From contig NZ_LZHG01000046.1 of assembly GCF_001690355.1 (NCBI RefSeq), positions 1 through 39,327 on the forward strand: a stretch of DNA of 39,327 bases, written 5' to 3'. A program made the position numbers and the translations under genes. The DNA is from Gilliamella sp. Choc4-2. Its GTDB lineage: Bacteria > Pseudomonadota > Gammaproteobacteria > Enterobacterales > Orbaceae. Within the stretch, counting starts at the first letter, position 1. Each line of letters opens with the position of its first letter. The notes below the pieces were generated by a model. That model saw only the letters and a list, made by a program, of their open reading frames with translations. It made no database searches and was not told the DNA's origin. Below are positions 21,882-33,311 of this stretch, piece after piece.

Positions 21882-22616
21882 CTATTTGTTAAACCATTTT
21901 TTATAAATGGCGTCTAATTCACCATTTGCTTTTAGTCTATCAAGAGCTTGGTTAAATTGATTTAATAATTGATCATTACCTTTACGTACTGCTATACCTA
22001 AACCTTCGCCAAAAAATTCGTGATCGGTGATTTTATCTGCTAGTGGTACAATATCAGCCTCCTTATCTAGCCATTCACCAGCAACAATTGAACTTGATAC
22101 GATCGCATCAATTCGTTTTGCTTTTAAATCTAAAAAAGCAAATTGATAACTATCGTAACTGACTTGTTTAACATCAGGGTATTTTTCACTTAGATATTTT
22201 GGATAAGTTGTTCCTTTTTGAATACCAATGCGTTTACCTTTTATTTGTTCAAGATTAGTTAATGTATCTTTTAAGGTAATAAACTGGATCGAACTATCAT
22301 CATAATAAATTTTAGTGAAATCAACTTGTTTTTGACGTTCAAGAGTCACATCAATTCCTGCTATTGCTGCATCGATTCGGCGTGTTTTTAAGCTTGGAAT
22401 TAAGCCGTCAAAAGATTGATTAACAATTTTGCAAGAGGCTTTGATTTCGTCACAAATTTTATTAATCACATCAATATCGAATCCAACAATTTCATTTTTT
22501 TCATTCGTAAATTCAAAAGGAGCATAAGTTGCTTCTGTGCCGATGGTTAAAGTCTCTGTAGCTTGAGTAACAAAGGCTGTTCCTGCAAAAAAAATAGCAA
22601 GTAATATTTTTTTCAT
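21882..22616 (-). CDS. artJ: Arginine-binding periplasmic protein (ArtJ/ArtI type)
   Basis: Periplasmic solute-binding protein of family 3. 244 residues with a signal peptide (MKKILLAIFFAGTAFVTQA, cleavage after Ala19). The mature part shows LTIGTEATYAPFEFTNEKNE, IVGFDIDVINKICDE, the RIDAAIAGIDVT segment, KRIGIQKGTTYPKYL, and the Arg-ligand loop DAIVSSSIVAGEWL. It lies 23 bp after artP. E. coli has two such proteins, ArtI (in the operon) and ArtJ; which of the two this is closer to cannot be settled by eye. Confidence 0.92.
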   Translation of the reverse strand: MKKILLAIFFAGTAFVTQATETLTIGTEATYAPFEFTNEKNEIVGFDIDVINKICDEIKASCKIVNQSFDGLIPSLKTRRIDAAIAGIDVTLERQKQVDFTKIYYDDSSIQFITLKDTLTNLEQIKGKRIGIQKGTTYPKYLSEKYPDVKQVSYDSYQFAFLDLKAKRIDAIVSSSIVAGEWLDKEADIVPLADKITDHEFFGEGLGIAVRKGNDQLLNQFNQALDRLKANGELDAIYKKWFNK

Positions 22617-22639
22617 ATATCCACCTAATTTTATTTTAA

Positions 22640-23368
22640 TTAATGTGACAAATAAGATTTAAATTTTTCAGTTTTAGGATGAGCAAAACATTCAAGTTGT
22701 CCTTGCTCTATAATTTTACCTTGTTCCATATAAATTACTTGTGAAGCAACTTTACGAGCAAAATCAACTTCATGAGTAACTATAATTTGTGTAATACCTG
22801 TCTGTGACAGTTCATTAATAATTTCAGCAACTTGTGAAGTAATAGCTGGATCTAATGCCGCCGTTGGCTCATCAAATAATAAGATTTGAGGTTCCATCAT
22901 TAATGCCCTAGCTATTGCAACACGTTGCTGTTGTCCACCAGATAGGTGAAGGGGATAACGATGGACCATATCATTAATTTGTAGTCTTTCTAATATAGCC
23001 ATTGCTTTATCACTTGCTTCTTTTTTTGATAATTTTAATACTTGGCAAGGTGCTTCGATCAAATTTTCTAGCACGGTTAAGTGCGGCCACAAATTATAAT
23101 TTTGAAAAACCATACCTACATGTTTTCTTAATAATCTAACCGTTGATTCATTAATTTTTTTAGAAAAATCAAAATATGAGTTAGCAATAGTCATGTTTCC
23201 TGATGTTGGAATTTCAAGTAAGTTAAATACTTTTAATAAAGAACTTTTGCCTGCTCCACTTTGGCCTAGTAATACAATTGTTTCACCCAGTGGATAGCAG
23301 AGTGAAACATCATTTAATGCCTGATGTTTACCATAAAAGCAGTTAATATGGTTTAATTCAATATTCAT
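22640..23368 (-). CDS. artP: Arginine ABC transporter ATP-binding protein
   Basis: Energises arginine import. 242 residues with Walker [10 protein letters not shown] (about 35-43), Q-loop [13 protein letters not shown], signature [16 protein letters not shown], Walker [14 protein letters not shown] and switch histidine [10 protein letters not shown]. It is the first gene of artPJQM-uvrC-pgsA. The promoter is TTGCAT-N17-TAATAT, both halves lying under predicted ArgR boxes, so expression should fall with arginine. Confidence 0.96.
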   Translation of the reverse strand: MNIELNHINCFYGKHQALNDVSLCYPLGETIVLLGQSGAGKSSLLKVFNLLEIPTSGNMTIANSYFDFSKKINESTVRLLRKHVGMVFQNYNLWPHLTVLENLIEAPCQVLKLSKKEASDKAMAILERLQINDMVHRYPLHLSGGQQQRVAIARALMMEPQILLFDEPTAALDPAITSQVAEIINELSQTGITQIIVTHEVDFARKVASQVIYMEQGKIIEQGQLECFAHPKTEKFKSYLSH

Positions 23369-23394
23369 TGTTCATTTTACTTAAATTAAAAAAT

Positions 23395-23430
23395 TGACTA
23401 AATATTACTTTTTTTTGCATAAAAATGCAA
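23395..23430 (-). promoter_or_regulatory. artP promoter with two ArgR boxes
   Basis: TGCATAAAAATGCA at 23416-23429 and TGACTAAATATTAC at 23395-23408 fit TGAAT-N4-ATTCA at 8 and 7 of 10 positions. Their centres are exactly 21 bp apart. On the minus strand -35 TTGCAT (23430-23425) and -10 TAATAT (23407-23402) with 17-bp spacing overlap both boxes. TGCAT half-sites also occur in E. coli argR and carAB boxes. Confidence 0.75.
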
Positions 23431-23517
23431 TCTAAAATATTAGACTAATTACTCTCAGTTTAATAAATATACTAAAAAGGTATCAGCTTAATTATATTAA
23501 TCTAAATATAAAATTTA

Positions 23518-24856
<1,339 letters not shown>

Positions 24857-24858
24857 GG

Positions 24859-25326
24859 CTAATTATCCTCATTTTTTAGTGATACAGTTGGATCTTGATT
24901 TACTGTTTTATGAAAATGTTCTGTTAAAAAAGCAGTAAAAAGCAGCACGATTAGAGTACTGCCAACACTGCCAAATATAATTGGTACCCAATTTTCTAAT
25001 AAAAGTGAATAATTTTCCATAATACCCATTGCTGCAGGAACAAAAAGTAATGTCATATAGCGCATAAAAAGATTACAACTATTTTTTATCCAACAAGTGG
25101 GGATTAATTGAAAAGCCAGTAAAAAAAATAAAATTAACAATCCAATAATACTATCTGGAATTATTATTGGTAATAATTTAGAGATTATATTACCTATCCA
25201 TAAACAAAGAGTTAAAACTAGAAGACCTCGACCATAACTAAAAATAGTATAGTATAAAGAATATAGTCGATGTTTAATTGTGGCGTGCTTAGCTAAAAAA
25301 TGTTTCATAATATAAATGCTAATCAC
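24859..25326 (-). CDS. yohJ: LrgA-family membrane protein YohJ
   Basis: 155 residues with four hydrophobic helices in the CidA/LrgA pattern: LVLTLCLWIGNIISKLLPII, PDSIIGLLILFFLLAFQLIP, RYMTLLFVPAAMGIMENYSL. The N-terminus is some 25 residues longer than in E. coli YohJ. The listed start is a GTG; an ATG 18 nt in (MKHFLAKH) is an alternative, and neither has a convincing ribosome-binding site. First gene of the yohJ-yohK-sanA unit. Confidence 0.9.
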   Translation of the reverse strand: MISIYIMKHFLAKHATIKHRLYSLYYTIFSYGRGLLVLTLCLWIGNIISKLLPIIIPDSIIGLLILFFLLAFQLIPTCWIKNSCNLFMRYMTLLFVPAAMGIMENYSLLLENWVPIIFGSVGSTLIVLLFTAFLTEHFHKTVNQDPTVSLKNEDN

Positions 25327-25405
25327 CTTAATTTTTAATTATGATGATTATACCTATTATTAGGATGAAATATACTTATCTATATCATACGCCTGCTAAA
25401 ATTAA

Positions 25406-26839
25406 TTATCCAATTAAATAAAGACAATAATTATAAAGTTGTTTAATTATAGCTAGTTTTTTGGGGTGCTGAATATAGTTTTCAGCAAGTTGCTCTAATG
25501 TTAATAAATAATCTTGTATTTTTAATGTATTAAGCTTATCACGACAATAATCTAGCCAGATTATTTGTTCTTGTTCTGTTAGTGATTGTGGATAATTTCT
25601 AGCTTTGTATTTGAAAAATAAAGGGGCTAAACGAGAATCATCAAATGTTAATGATAAAGTATCTAACAAATTAGCAGGTGTTGTTCGTATAGTTTCGCAA
25701 CGTAGGCTATCTTGTTTATTTAAAAAGCCATTATATATTTGGGCATCGACATCAGGATGAGTAGAATAATTTTCATTTATTGCAAATAATTCTGTCATTT
25801 TATTTTGTAGTATTTTTTGATACTGAAATAATTTTTGTTGCTTGATTAAACAGAGATTTACATCAATATTAAATCTTTTTGCATTTTGTGATAATAATGT
25901 TTTTATTGGGGCTACGATAGGGCATTTATTAATATGAATTAACTTTAAAGGAATGCGTGATTCATTAAGCTCAAGATCTTGTGTTTTTGTATAGAGCTTT
26001 TCTTTAATCTTTTCTACAGGTAAATCAATAATTGAATCAATATCACCCATTAAGTCACACACAATCACAGCGTTATTTTGTAATGGATGCCAAGCAATAG
26101 GGCAAACTAATGACATATTGCCACGATAGTTACCGAGCATGCCCGATATATGAATAATAGGTGTCATGTTAACGATATCAATAAGTTCTGCAACTTTATT
26201 TTTATTTCGTAATGTAAAAAAATAATTGAAAAGTTTAGGTTGTTTTTCTTTTATTAATTTAGCTATTGCAATAGTTGCATAGACATCTGACATTGCATCA
26301 TGTGCATGTTCATGCTCAATGTTATTCACCTTTGATAAATGCTCTAAACGAAAGCTTGGTAGACCTTCATCATTTATTGGCCAATTAATTCCTTCTGGTC
26401 TAAGTGCATAACAAGCTCGAACCACATCGAGAAGATCCCATCTGGAATTTCCATTTTTCCAACTATAAGCATAAGGATCATAAAAATTACGATATAAAAT
26501 ATTTCTTGTTACTTCATCGTCAAAGCGAATATTGTTGTAACCTAAAATACACGTATTGGGCACACTAAATGCTTGATGGATTAAACGAGTAAATTCCGCT
26601 TCACAAAGACCTTTTTGGTTCACTTTCTGGGGAGTAATTCCTGTAATTAATACTGCTTCAGGATTTGGTAAGTAATCTTGAGCTTGTGAACAATATATAA
26701 CCAACGGTTCTTCAATAATATTAAAATCTTCATCAGTCCGAACTCCAGCAAATTGAGCTGGCCTATCTAAAGCTGGATTGATGCCAAAGGTTTCATAATC
26801 ATGGAAATAGAAAGTGAATTGCTTTGTGTTAATTTTCAT
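25406..26839 (-). CDS. sbcB: Exonuclease I
   Basis: Degrades single-stranded DNA 3' to 5', acting in recombination and mismatch repair. 477 residues, full length. The DEDDh nuclease is at the N-terminus: FHDYETFG (Asp14, Glu16), ILGYNNIRFDDEVTRN, and HEHAHDAMSDVYATI with the last catalytic His/Asp. The middle SH3-like and C-terminal helical regions follow (e.g. LTEQEQIIWLDYCRDKL). It is alone on the minus strand; no promoter could be assigned. Confidence 0.96.
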   Translation of the reverse strand: MKINTKQFTFYFHDYETFGINPALDRPAQFAGVRTDEDFNIIEEPLVIYCSQAQDYLPNPEAVLITGITPQKVNQKGLCEAEFTRLIHQAFSVPNTCILGYNNIRFDDEVTRNILYRNFYDPYAYSWKNGNSRWDLLDVVRACYALRPEGINWPINDEGLPSFRLEHLSKVNNIEHEHAHDAMSDVYATIAIAKLIKEKQPKLFNYFFTLRNKNKVAELIDIVNMTPIIHISGMLGNYRGNMSLVCPIAWHPLQNNAVIVCDLMGDIDSIIDLPVEKIKEKLYTKTQDLELNESRIPLKLIHINKCPIVAPIKTLLSQNAKRFNIDVNLCLIKQQKLFQYQKILQNKMTELFAINENYSTHPDVDAQIYNGFLNKQDSLRCETIRTTPANLLDTLSLTFDDSRLAPLFFKYKARNYPQSLTEQEQIIWLDYCRDKLNTLKIQDYLLTLEQLAENYIQHPKKLAIIKQLYNYCLYLIG

Positions 26840-27470
26840 TAATTCATTGTTTTTTTATTGAAATGTATAGATTTTGTCTTATTAAAGAACATTAAATACA
26901 ATATCTATTTTAGATAATCTTTAAATAAATACCAATAATTTTGGGGAGCTATTATATCAGAATATAAATAATATATTAAATATTATATCAAATCAGACGC
27001 TGTAGTAATTATTTGTGGATGTAAACTCTAATTTGATGTAGCTAACATGAAAAAAACAATTATTGAGTTATCTTTATAAATTTGAATATAAGTATGTTGA
27101 TTGCTCTTATGAAATCATTAACTAATGATATACCTATTATTTTTGGAGATTAGGAATATGGTCAAAGGTTGATTTACGTAATAAATACATATTAAAATTC
27201 GAAAAGCAAGCTTTCACTATATGGGAGCATCTAAAAAAATTGAAGATACATTCTAATGGAAAAATTAAATTTATTGGATAATAATACGGGGGACAAGTTG
27301 TGTAGTAAAGAAAAGGTAATTAAATAGGTGAATTGATTAAAACTATTTATTATCATTTTGATATAATTATTAAAAATGGATAATAATAAGAATTAAAGGG
27401 AACGTTGTTATCAATAACTGCTAAATTCCCTTACTTAAGAAGAGATATGAAAAATATGATTTTAGAAAAT
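26840..27470. other. 631-bp gap without a supported gene
   Basis: Very AT-rich. Short open stretches on the plus strand near 27110-27290 (for example around ATGGTCAAAGG) are interrupted by stops in every frame and lack homology I recognise. It may contain a decayed gene. No RNA gene or terminator hairpin stands out. Confidence 0.4.
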
Positions 27471-27977
27471 TTAATTTGTCGGTGTACTTTCAATGATATT
27501 AGCTAATTTTTCAAGTGTTATTCTTAAAATCTTAGGCATTGAATCAATTTCAATTGAGTCCATTAAATTTTTAACATAGAGACCTAGTTCAGTATCACCT
27601 TCAACAATTAAACGACGTTGAAAAAATAGTGTATCAGGGTCTTGTCGTCTCGTTGCAATCATTATCAAATCATTAGCATTACCAATAAAACTCACATCAG
27701 CGAGTTCTTCTCGACTTACGACCAGTTTATTATTAATCAAACTTACAAACCAAACAAGTTCTAGGTCGGTAACTTGAATTTTTAGCCATCGGTTTTCTAA
27801 AAAATCAAGCTCACCGTCTTGCAGTGAATTTTTAAATTGTAGTTGCAGTAATTGCTCTATTGCATATTTTTTTAAATTGAATGGAATACACTGTAAAGCT
27901 AGCCCCAAAACTTCAGGGGCTTTGTCAACAAACCGAGCATGGGCTTTAGCTAAAATGTGTTGTTTATTTGCTACCAT
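27471..27977 (-). CDS. ubiT: Ubiquinone biosynthesis accessory factor UbiT (SCP2 domain)
   Basis: 168 residues of the SCP2/YhbT family. The pattern PFNLKKYAIEQLLQLQFKNS, DGELDFLENRWLKIQVTDLE, ADVSFIGNANDLIMIATRRQ, then DPDTLFFQRRLIVEGDTELG matches E. coli UbiT closely. With UbiU and UbiV, UbiT is needed for oxygen-independent ubiquinone synthesis, UbiT carrying the lipid intermediate. ubiU/ubiV are not adjacent here, unlike in E. coli where ubiT is divergent from them. It starts three bases after the antiporter stop. Confidence 0.93.
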   Translation of the reverse strand: MVANKQHILAKAHARFVDKAPEVLGLALQCIPFNLKKYAIEQLLQLQFKNSLQDGELDFLENRWLKIQVTDLELVWFVSLINNKLVVSREELADVSFIGNANDLIMIATRRQDPDTLFFQRRLIVEGDTELGLYVKNLMDSIEIDSMPKILRITLEKLANIIESTPTN

Positions 27978-27980
27978 TTA

Positions 27981-29606
27981 TTAATCTCCAGATATCATTT
28001 TTTCGTAAATATCTAAATCATTATTTAAATGCTCAAAAGTTTCTTCGCTGACTTCGCTACGAATTTTCATTTGTAGTAATGCTGTACGTTCAGCGCCAAT
28101 TGCAACTAAACGCATACGTCGTTCAAGATTTTCAGCTTCTAGCGATTTTTGTTCCAAATCTTTAAGGCCTGTTCGTCGTCTTAGTGATCCTATAACACGC
28201 GATCCAACCTCATGTATAATTTCTTGATCTAAGCCAGAATCTGTTGTTTCTTGAAGTAAATTACCTTGCATTTTTTCTAAACTGACAATTGCTTCTTCAG
28301 CCATCTGACCTTTGACCGTTAGAATTTCATTTTCTTGCGCAGAATTATCTAAAATAACACTACCACGTAATAATATAGGTAATACGATTACTGCTGTAAC
28401 TAAAGAAATTAAAATAATACCGGTTGCAATAAAAACAAGCTGGTATCGCCCACTGATTGTCATCGGGATAGATAAAACACCCGCAAGTGTAATTGCTCCA
28501 CGAACACCAGCAAAGGTCGAAATCCATAGATCTCTAGTTGAATAGGATCTAAAAGCAAGTGGTCGTTTAGTACCTAATGGCATGGTAGGCATATGTTTCA
28601 TTGCCCATAACCAAGCAAATCTTGTGCCCATTAATACAATAAAAACAAATAAGACAATAAGACACAACTGCCAAACTTCAATTGATGAATCTGTTTGATT
28701 TTCAGCGAAAGTATTATTAAAAATACTTGGTAGCTGAATACCTAATAAAACAAATACAAATCCATTAAATACAAAGGTTAACATGGACCATGTGCTATCT
28801 GACTGTAAACGTGCAGTTAAAGGTGCATTTCTCATCATATTTGAATGGTTGACAGTCATACCAGCACTCACTGCGGCTAAAATACCAGAACAGTGGCATT
28901 CTTCAGCAATTATGTAAGTCGCAAATGGAAGTAAGAATAATAAGACAATTTGAATTGCAGGATCATTATGCGTAAGTTTATTTATTTTACGTAATATACG
29001 TGCATATAACCATGTAAACAAAACACCAATAGCAAGCCCCCCAATTGCAACTCCAAAGAATGTTAAACTAATTCTTAGTAAATCAAATTGTAACAATCCT
29101 GCCGCTATGGCAATTGCAAATTTTAATGATACTAAGCCAGAAGCATCATTCATTAAAGCTTCACCTTCAATAATTTCCATTTTTTCTTTTTCTATGCGTC
29201 CTTTTCCTACAATACCACTTAAGGCAACAGCATCGGTTGGAGATAATACTGCAGCGAGAGCTAAAGCTGCTGCTAATTGAACATTTGGCAATATCCAATG
29301 TAAAAAATAACCTAACGCAATAATCGAAATCACTACCAAAACAAGTGCTAATCCAACAATTTCTCTTACGTTATAAACAAAATCTTTTACTGATGTTTTG
29401 CGTCCATCGGCAAAAAGTAAAGGAGGTATAAATAAAACAAGAAATAATTCTGGATCAAATTTTACATATATGCCGAAAGCAGCTAACGTACAACCCAATA
29501 GTATTTGCATAAGTGGTAATGGAATTTGAAACGGTAGCATTTTTATAACGACACCAGAAAGTGATACAATTAAAACAAGGAGTAATATCGTTGAGAAAAG
29601 TTCCAT
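27981..29606 (-). CDS. yjcE: CPA1-family Na+/H+ antiporter (YjcE-like)
   Basis: 541 residues. About twelve membrane helices, with FDPELFLVLFIPPLLFADG, AALALAAVLSPTDAVALSGI, GEALMNDASGLVSLKFA (the conserved ND-ASG), and FAGVRGAITLAGVLSIPMT typical of NhaP/CPA1 exchangers. A charged cytoplasmic tail of about 130 residues (EQKSLEAENLERRMRL and others) is as in E. coli YjcE. The role is sodium or other cation export and pH control. It is linked to ubiT, three bases downstream, without an obvious functional tie. Confidence 0.92.
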   Translation of the reverse strand: MELFSTILLLVLIVSLSGVVIKMLPFQIPLPLMQILLGCTLAAFGIYVKFDPELFLVLFIPPLLFADGRKTSVKDFVYNVREIVGLALVLVVISIIALGYFLHWILPNVQLAAALALAAVLSPTDAVALSGIVGKGRIEKEKMEIIEGEALMNDASGLVSLKFAIAIAAGLLQFDLLRISLTFFGVAIGGLAIGVLFTWLYARILRKINKLTHNDPAIQIVLLFLLPFATYIIAEECHCSGILAAVSAGMTVNHSNMMRNAPLTARLQSDSTWSMLTFVFNGFVFVLLGIQLPSIFNNTFAENQTDSSIEVWQLCLIVLFVFIVLMGTRFAWLWAMKHMPTMPLGTKRPLAFRSYSTRDLWISTFAGVRGAITLAGVLSIPMTISGRYQLVFIATGIILISLVTAVIVLPILLRGSVILDNSAQENEILTVKGQMAEEAIVSLEKMQGNLLQETTDSGLDQEIIHEVGSRVIGSLRRRTGLKDLEQKSLEAENLERRMRLVAIGAERTALLQMKIRSEVSEETFEHLNNDLDIYEKMISGD

Positions 29607-29766
29607 AGTTTTCTTTTAGTTATCCTATAATCATATTAATAATTAGCCATTGATTATATCGGAAATTTAGGTTAATTTCAGAAGAAAATTTAAAAAATCA
29701 TTCATTTTTTAATCAAGTAATCTTTTTATTAAAAATAATAATCTTGTAATCAAAAAGGCATCTAAA

Positions 29767-30459
29767 ATGGAAAGCTGGAAAAGGGCATTTACATTACATA
29801 CTCGAGCTTACAGTGAAAGCAGTTTATTAGTTGATCTATTTGTTGAAAATGCAGGAAAAATAACAGTTTTAGCCAAAGGAGCTAGACGAAAACGATCTGC
29901 ATTAAAAGGGGTTTTACAACCTTTTACACCTCTTGTTGTGCAATATTCTGGTCAAGGTGAAATAAAAATATTACGCCAAGTTGAAGCGATGTCACTTGCT
30001 TTACCTCTTGCTTCTGTTTATTTATACAGTGCTTTTTATTTGAATGAATTGTTACATCGTGTTTTAATTGCCGAAACAGAGATGTCCACACTTTTTGATA
30101 ATTATTTAGATAGCTTGCAAAAATTGGCTAGGCAAGTACCTGCTGAAAATGTATTACGCTGTTTTGAATTAACTTTATTAGAAAATTTGGGATATCACGT
30201 AGATTTTTTTCATTGTGGTTACACAGGCGAAGATATTGTTAGCACTATGAGTTATCAATATCAAATAGAAAAAGGGTTTATGAGTAGTTTACTACAAAAT
30301 AGCTCTAGTTTTACTGGTGAACAAATTTTAGCTTTGGGAAAGCGTGACTTTAATAATAAAGACACACTTAAAGCTGCTAAACGATTTACTAGAATGGCTT
30401 TAAAGCCTTATGTAGGTTCAAAACCATTTAAAAGTAGGGAGTTATTTTTAAGGATATGA
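29767..30459 (+). CDS. recO: DNA repair protein RecO
   Basis: Loads RecA onto SSB-coated DNA together with RecR in the RecFOR pathway. 230 residues, near the usual length. The N-terminal OB fold is clear (WKRAFTLHTRAYSESSLLVD, ITVLAKGARRKRSALKGVLQ PF-type), followed by helices (SAFYLNELLHRVL) and the C-terminus ARKRFTRMALKPYVGSKPFKS-like KRFTRMALKPYVGSKPFKSR. In E. coli it belongs to rnc-era-recO; here it stands alone. Confidence 0.95.
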   Translation: MESWKRAFTLHTRAYSESSLLVDLFVENAGKITVLAKGARRKRSALKGVLQPFTPLVVQYSGQGEIKILRQVEAMSLALPLASVYLYSAFYLNELLHRVLIAETEMSTLFDNYLDSLQKLARQVPAENVLRCFELTLLENLGYHVDFFHCGYTGEDIVSTMSYQYQIEKGFMSSLLQNSSSFTGEQILALGKRDFNNKDTLKAAKRFTRMALKPYVGSKPFKSRELFLRI

Positions 30460-30733
30460 AATTTTTTAACTCGTAAATATTAAATTTAATTTCAGTATTG
30501 ATCGAAATATTTATGATGTAATTAATAAGTAGAGTAATAATCGTATTTTAATTATGTGCATTAAAAGATTATGGTTAATATTTCTATTTATTTTAATTAA
30601 AAAGATAGAAAATAAAGAAGACGTAGCATGAGCATTATTTAAAATCCTTATAATAAGTGGTAATATACGCGATCTATTTTTTATGTGCGCATGTGCGCTT
30701 TCTTGTGGTGCACCACTGTTATAAGGATTTATT
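30460..30733 (+). promoter_or_regulatory. thrS leader region
   Basis: 274 bp before thrS. The last part holds GTGCGCATGTGCGC (30685-30698, a tandem GTGCGC that can also fold on itself) and the perfect palindrome GTGGTGCACCAC (30705-30716), directly before the AAGGA site (30723-30727). E. coli ThrRS represses its own translation by binding tRNA-like stem-loops here. Whether these elements play that role is inference. Confidence 0.4.
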
Positions 30734-32659
30734 ATGCCAATTATTACTCTTCCTGACGGAAGCCAACGTCAATTCGATAAACCAGTTACTGTTTTAGAAG
30801 TAGCTCAAAGTATTGGAGCTGGGCTTGCTAAGGCTTGTATAGCTGGGCGTGTAAATGGTGAACGTAAAGATGCCTGTGATGTCATTGAACAAGATGCAAC
30901 ATTAGCCATCATTACAGCCAAAGATGAAGATGGACTCGAAATTATTCGTCATTCTTGTGCACATTTATTGGGTCATGCAATTAAACAACTATGGCCTAAT
31001 ACACAAATGGCTATTGGTCCAACAATTGATAATGGCTTTTATTATGATGTTGATTTAGATCACTCTTTAACTCAGGAAGACATTGATGCACTAGAAAAAC
31101 GCATGCATGAGTTGGCTAAAAAAGATTATGAAGTAAAAAAAGAAGTGGTTAGTTGGGAGCGTGCTAGAGAAGTCTTTTGGAAGCGGCATGAACCATATAA
31201 AATTGCTATCTTAGATGAAAATATTCCAAAAGATTCAAAACCAGCACTTTATCATCACGAAGAATATATTGATATGTGTCGTGGACCACATGTACCTAAT
31301 ATGCGTTTTTGCCATCATTTTAAATTACAAAAAGTAGCTGGCGCTTATTGGCGTGGTAATAGTGATAATAAAATGTTACAACGTATTTATGGAACTGCAT
31401 GGGCAGAAAAAAAACAACTTGATAGCTATTTACAATTTTTAGAAGAAGCGGCTAAACGAGATCATCGTAAAATTGGTAAACAACTTGATCTTTATCATAT
31501 GCAAGAAGAAGCACCTGGTATGGTGTTTTGGCATAATGATGGTTGGATTATTTTTCGTGAACTTGAGGTTTTTGTTCGTACTAAATTAAAAGAATATAAT
31601 TACCAAGAAGTAAAAGGTCCATTTATGATGGATCGTATTTTGTGGGAAAAAACAGGGCATTGGGGTAATTACAAAGAGTTAATGTTTGTAACATCCTCAG
31701 AAAACCGCGAATATTGTATTAAACCAATGAACTGCCCAGGACACGTACAGATTTTTAATCAAGGGTTAAAATCTTATCGTGATTTACCGTTACGTATGGC
31801 TGAGTTTGGTAGTTGCCACCGTAATGAACCATCAGGCTCTCTGCATGGTTTAATGCGTGTTCGTGGCTTCACACAAGATGATGCGCATATCTTTTGTACT
31901 GAAGAACAAATTCGCAGTGAAGTAAATAGCTGTATCAAAATGGTTTACGATACTTATAGTACTTTTGGATTTACCAACATTACCGTTAAATTATCAACTC
32001 GTCCAGAAAAACGTATTGGTAAAGATGAGACTTGGGATTTAGCTGAAAAAGATTTAGCTGAATGTTTAACTGAAAATGGTATTGAATTTGAATATCTACC
32101 CGGTGAAGGTGCCTTTTATGGACCAAAAATTGAGTTTACATTACATGACTGTTTAGGCCGTGCATGGCAATGTGGTACAGTCCAGCTCGACTTTATGCTA
32201 CCAGAGCGTTTGGATGCGACTTATGTTGGCGAAGATAATGAACGTCATATTCCGGTTATGATTCACCGAGCTATTTTAGGGTCAATGGAACGTTTTATGG
32301 GTATATTAACTGAAAACTGTGCTGGTTTTTTCCCTACATGGCTTTCCCCGCTACAAGTTGTTGTGATCAATATTACTGATAATCAAGCCGAATATGCCAA
32401 ACAATTATCCGAACAATTACAAAAAGTTGGTATTAGAGCAAAAGCGGACTTGAGAAATGAGAAAATTGGGTTTAAAATTCGTGAGCATACATTGAAACGT
32501 GTTCCATATATGTTTGTCTGTGGAGATAAAGAAATGGAATCGGACACTATTTCAGTTCGAACTCGCCAAGGTAAAGATCTTGGTAGCTTTGAAGTGAAAC
32601 ATGTTATAGAATTGTTGCTTAACGAAATTCATAGTCGTTCATTAGAACAAATGAATTAA
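30734..32659 (+). CDS. thrS: Threonyl-tRNA synthetase
   Basis: Class II synthetase charging tRNA-Thr. 641 residues, full length: N-terminal TGS domain ([14 protein letters not shown]...), editing domain with [10 protein letters not shown] and [10 protein letters not shown], catalytic core with [30 protein letters not shown] and the zinc-binding Cys/His/His set, and a C-terminal anticodon-binding domain from about residue 540 ([18 protein letters not shown]). First gene of the thrS-infC-rpmI-rplT-pheST-ihfA cluster. Confidence 0.98.
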   Translation: MPIITLPDGSQRQFDKPVTVLEVAQSIGAGLAKACIAGRVNGERKDACDVIEQDATLAIITAKDEDGLEIIRHSCAHLLGHAIKQLWPNTQMAIGPTIDNGFYYDVDLDHSLTQEDIDALEKRMHELAKKDYEVKKEVVSWERAREVFWKRHEPYKIAILDENIPKDSKPALYHHEEYIDMCRGPHVPNMRFCHHFKLQKVAGAYWRGNSDNKMLQRIYGTAWAEKKQLDSYLQFLEEAAKRDHRKIGKQLDLYHMQEEAPGMVFWHNDGWIIFRELEVFVRTKLKEYNYQEVKGPFMMDRILWEKTGHWGNYKELMFVTSSENREYCIKPMNCPGHVQIFNQGLKSYRDLPLRMAEFGSCHRNEPSGSLHGLMRVRGFTQDDAHIFCTEEQIRSEVNSCIKMVYDTYSTFGFTNITVKLSTRPEKRIGKDETWDLAEKDLAECLTENGIEFEYLPGEGAFYGPKIEFTLHDCLGRAWQCGTVQLDFMLPERLDATYVGEDNERHIPVMIHRAILGSMERFMGILTENCAGFFPTWLSPLQVVVINITDNQAEYAKQLSEQLQKVGIRAKADLRNEKIGFKIREHTLKRVPYMFVCGDKEMESDTISVRTRQGKDLGSFEVKHVIELLLNEIHSRSLEQMN

Positions 32660-32686
32660 TGATAAATTAATTTGGAGGAATGAGAT

Positions 32687-33226
32687 ATTAAAGTCAGTAA
32701 ACGAATTCAGTCAACACGCGCGCATAAAATTAACGATGAAATTACTGCACGCGAGGTGAGGTTAACCGGCGTCGATGGTGAGCAGCTCGGTATTGTAAGC
32801 TTAGACGAAGCTTTAAAACAAGCGGAAGAAGCAACTCTTGATTTAGTTGAAATAAGCCCTAATGCAGAGCCACCTGTTTGTCGAATTATGGATTATGGCA
32901 AATTCCTCTACGAAAAGAGTAAAGCAACAAAAGAGCAGAAGAAAAAGCAAAAGATTGTTCAGGTTAAGGAAATTAAATTCCGACCTGGTACAGACGAAGG
33001 CGATTATCAGGTAAAACTCCGCAGCCTGATTCGCTTTCTTGAAGATGGCGATAAAGCTAAAGTCACGTTACGTTTTCGTGGTCGTGAAATGGCTCACCAG
33101 CAGCTAGGTTCTGAAATGCTTGATCGCATTAAAGAGGACTTAGCAGATTTGGCTATCATTGAATCTTATCCAACTAAGATCGAAGGTCGTCAAATGATAA
33201 TGGTTCTTGCGCCGAAGAAGAAATAA
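32687..33226 (+). CDS. infC: Translation initiation factor IF-3 (AUU start)
   Basis: IF-3 binds the 30S subunit and rejects non-canonical start codons and initiator mismatches. The protein is 179 residues from an ATT codon at 32687 ([16 protein letters not shown]...). GGAGG lies 8 nt upstream and the N-terminal sequence aligns with E. coli IF-3, which also starts at AUU. Gene callers requiring ATG/GTG/TTG would wrongly begin at GTG 32756 and lose 23 residues. Core motifs [38 protein letters not shown] and [13 protein letters not shown] are intact. The AUU start allows IF-3 to limit its own synthesis. Confidence 0.97.
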   Translation: MKVSKRIQSTRAHKINDEITAREVRLTGVDGEQLGIVSLDEALKQAEEATLDLVEISPNAEPPVCRIMDYGKFLYEKSKATKEQKKKQKIVQVKEIKFRPGTDEGDYQVKLRSLIRFLEDGDKAKVTLRFRGREMAHQQLGSEMLDRIKEDLADLAIIESYPTKIEGRQMIMVLAPKKK

Positions 33227-33311
33227 TGGTTTTTACAAGCTAATTTTTAATTTACTAAAATTTACACCATTATTTTATTTTTATTAACAATGCGAAGTGG
33301 AAATTAATAAA

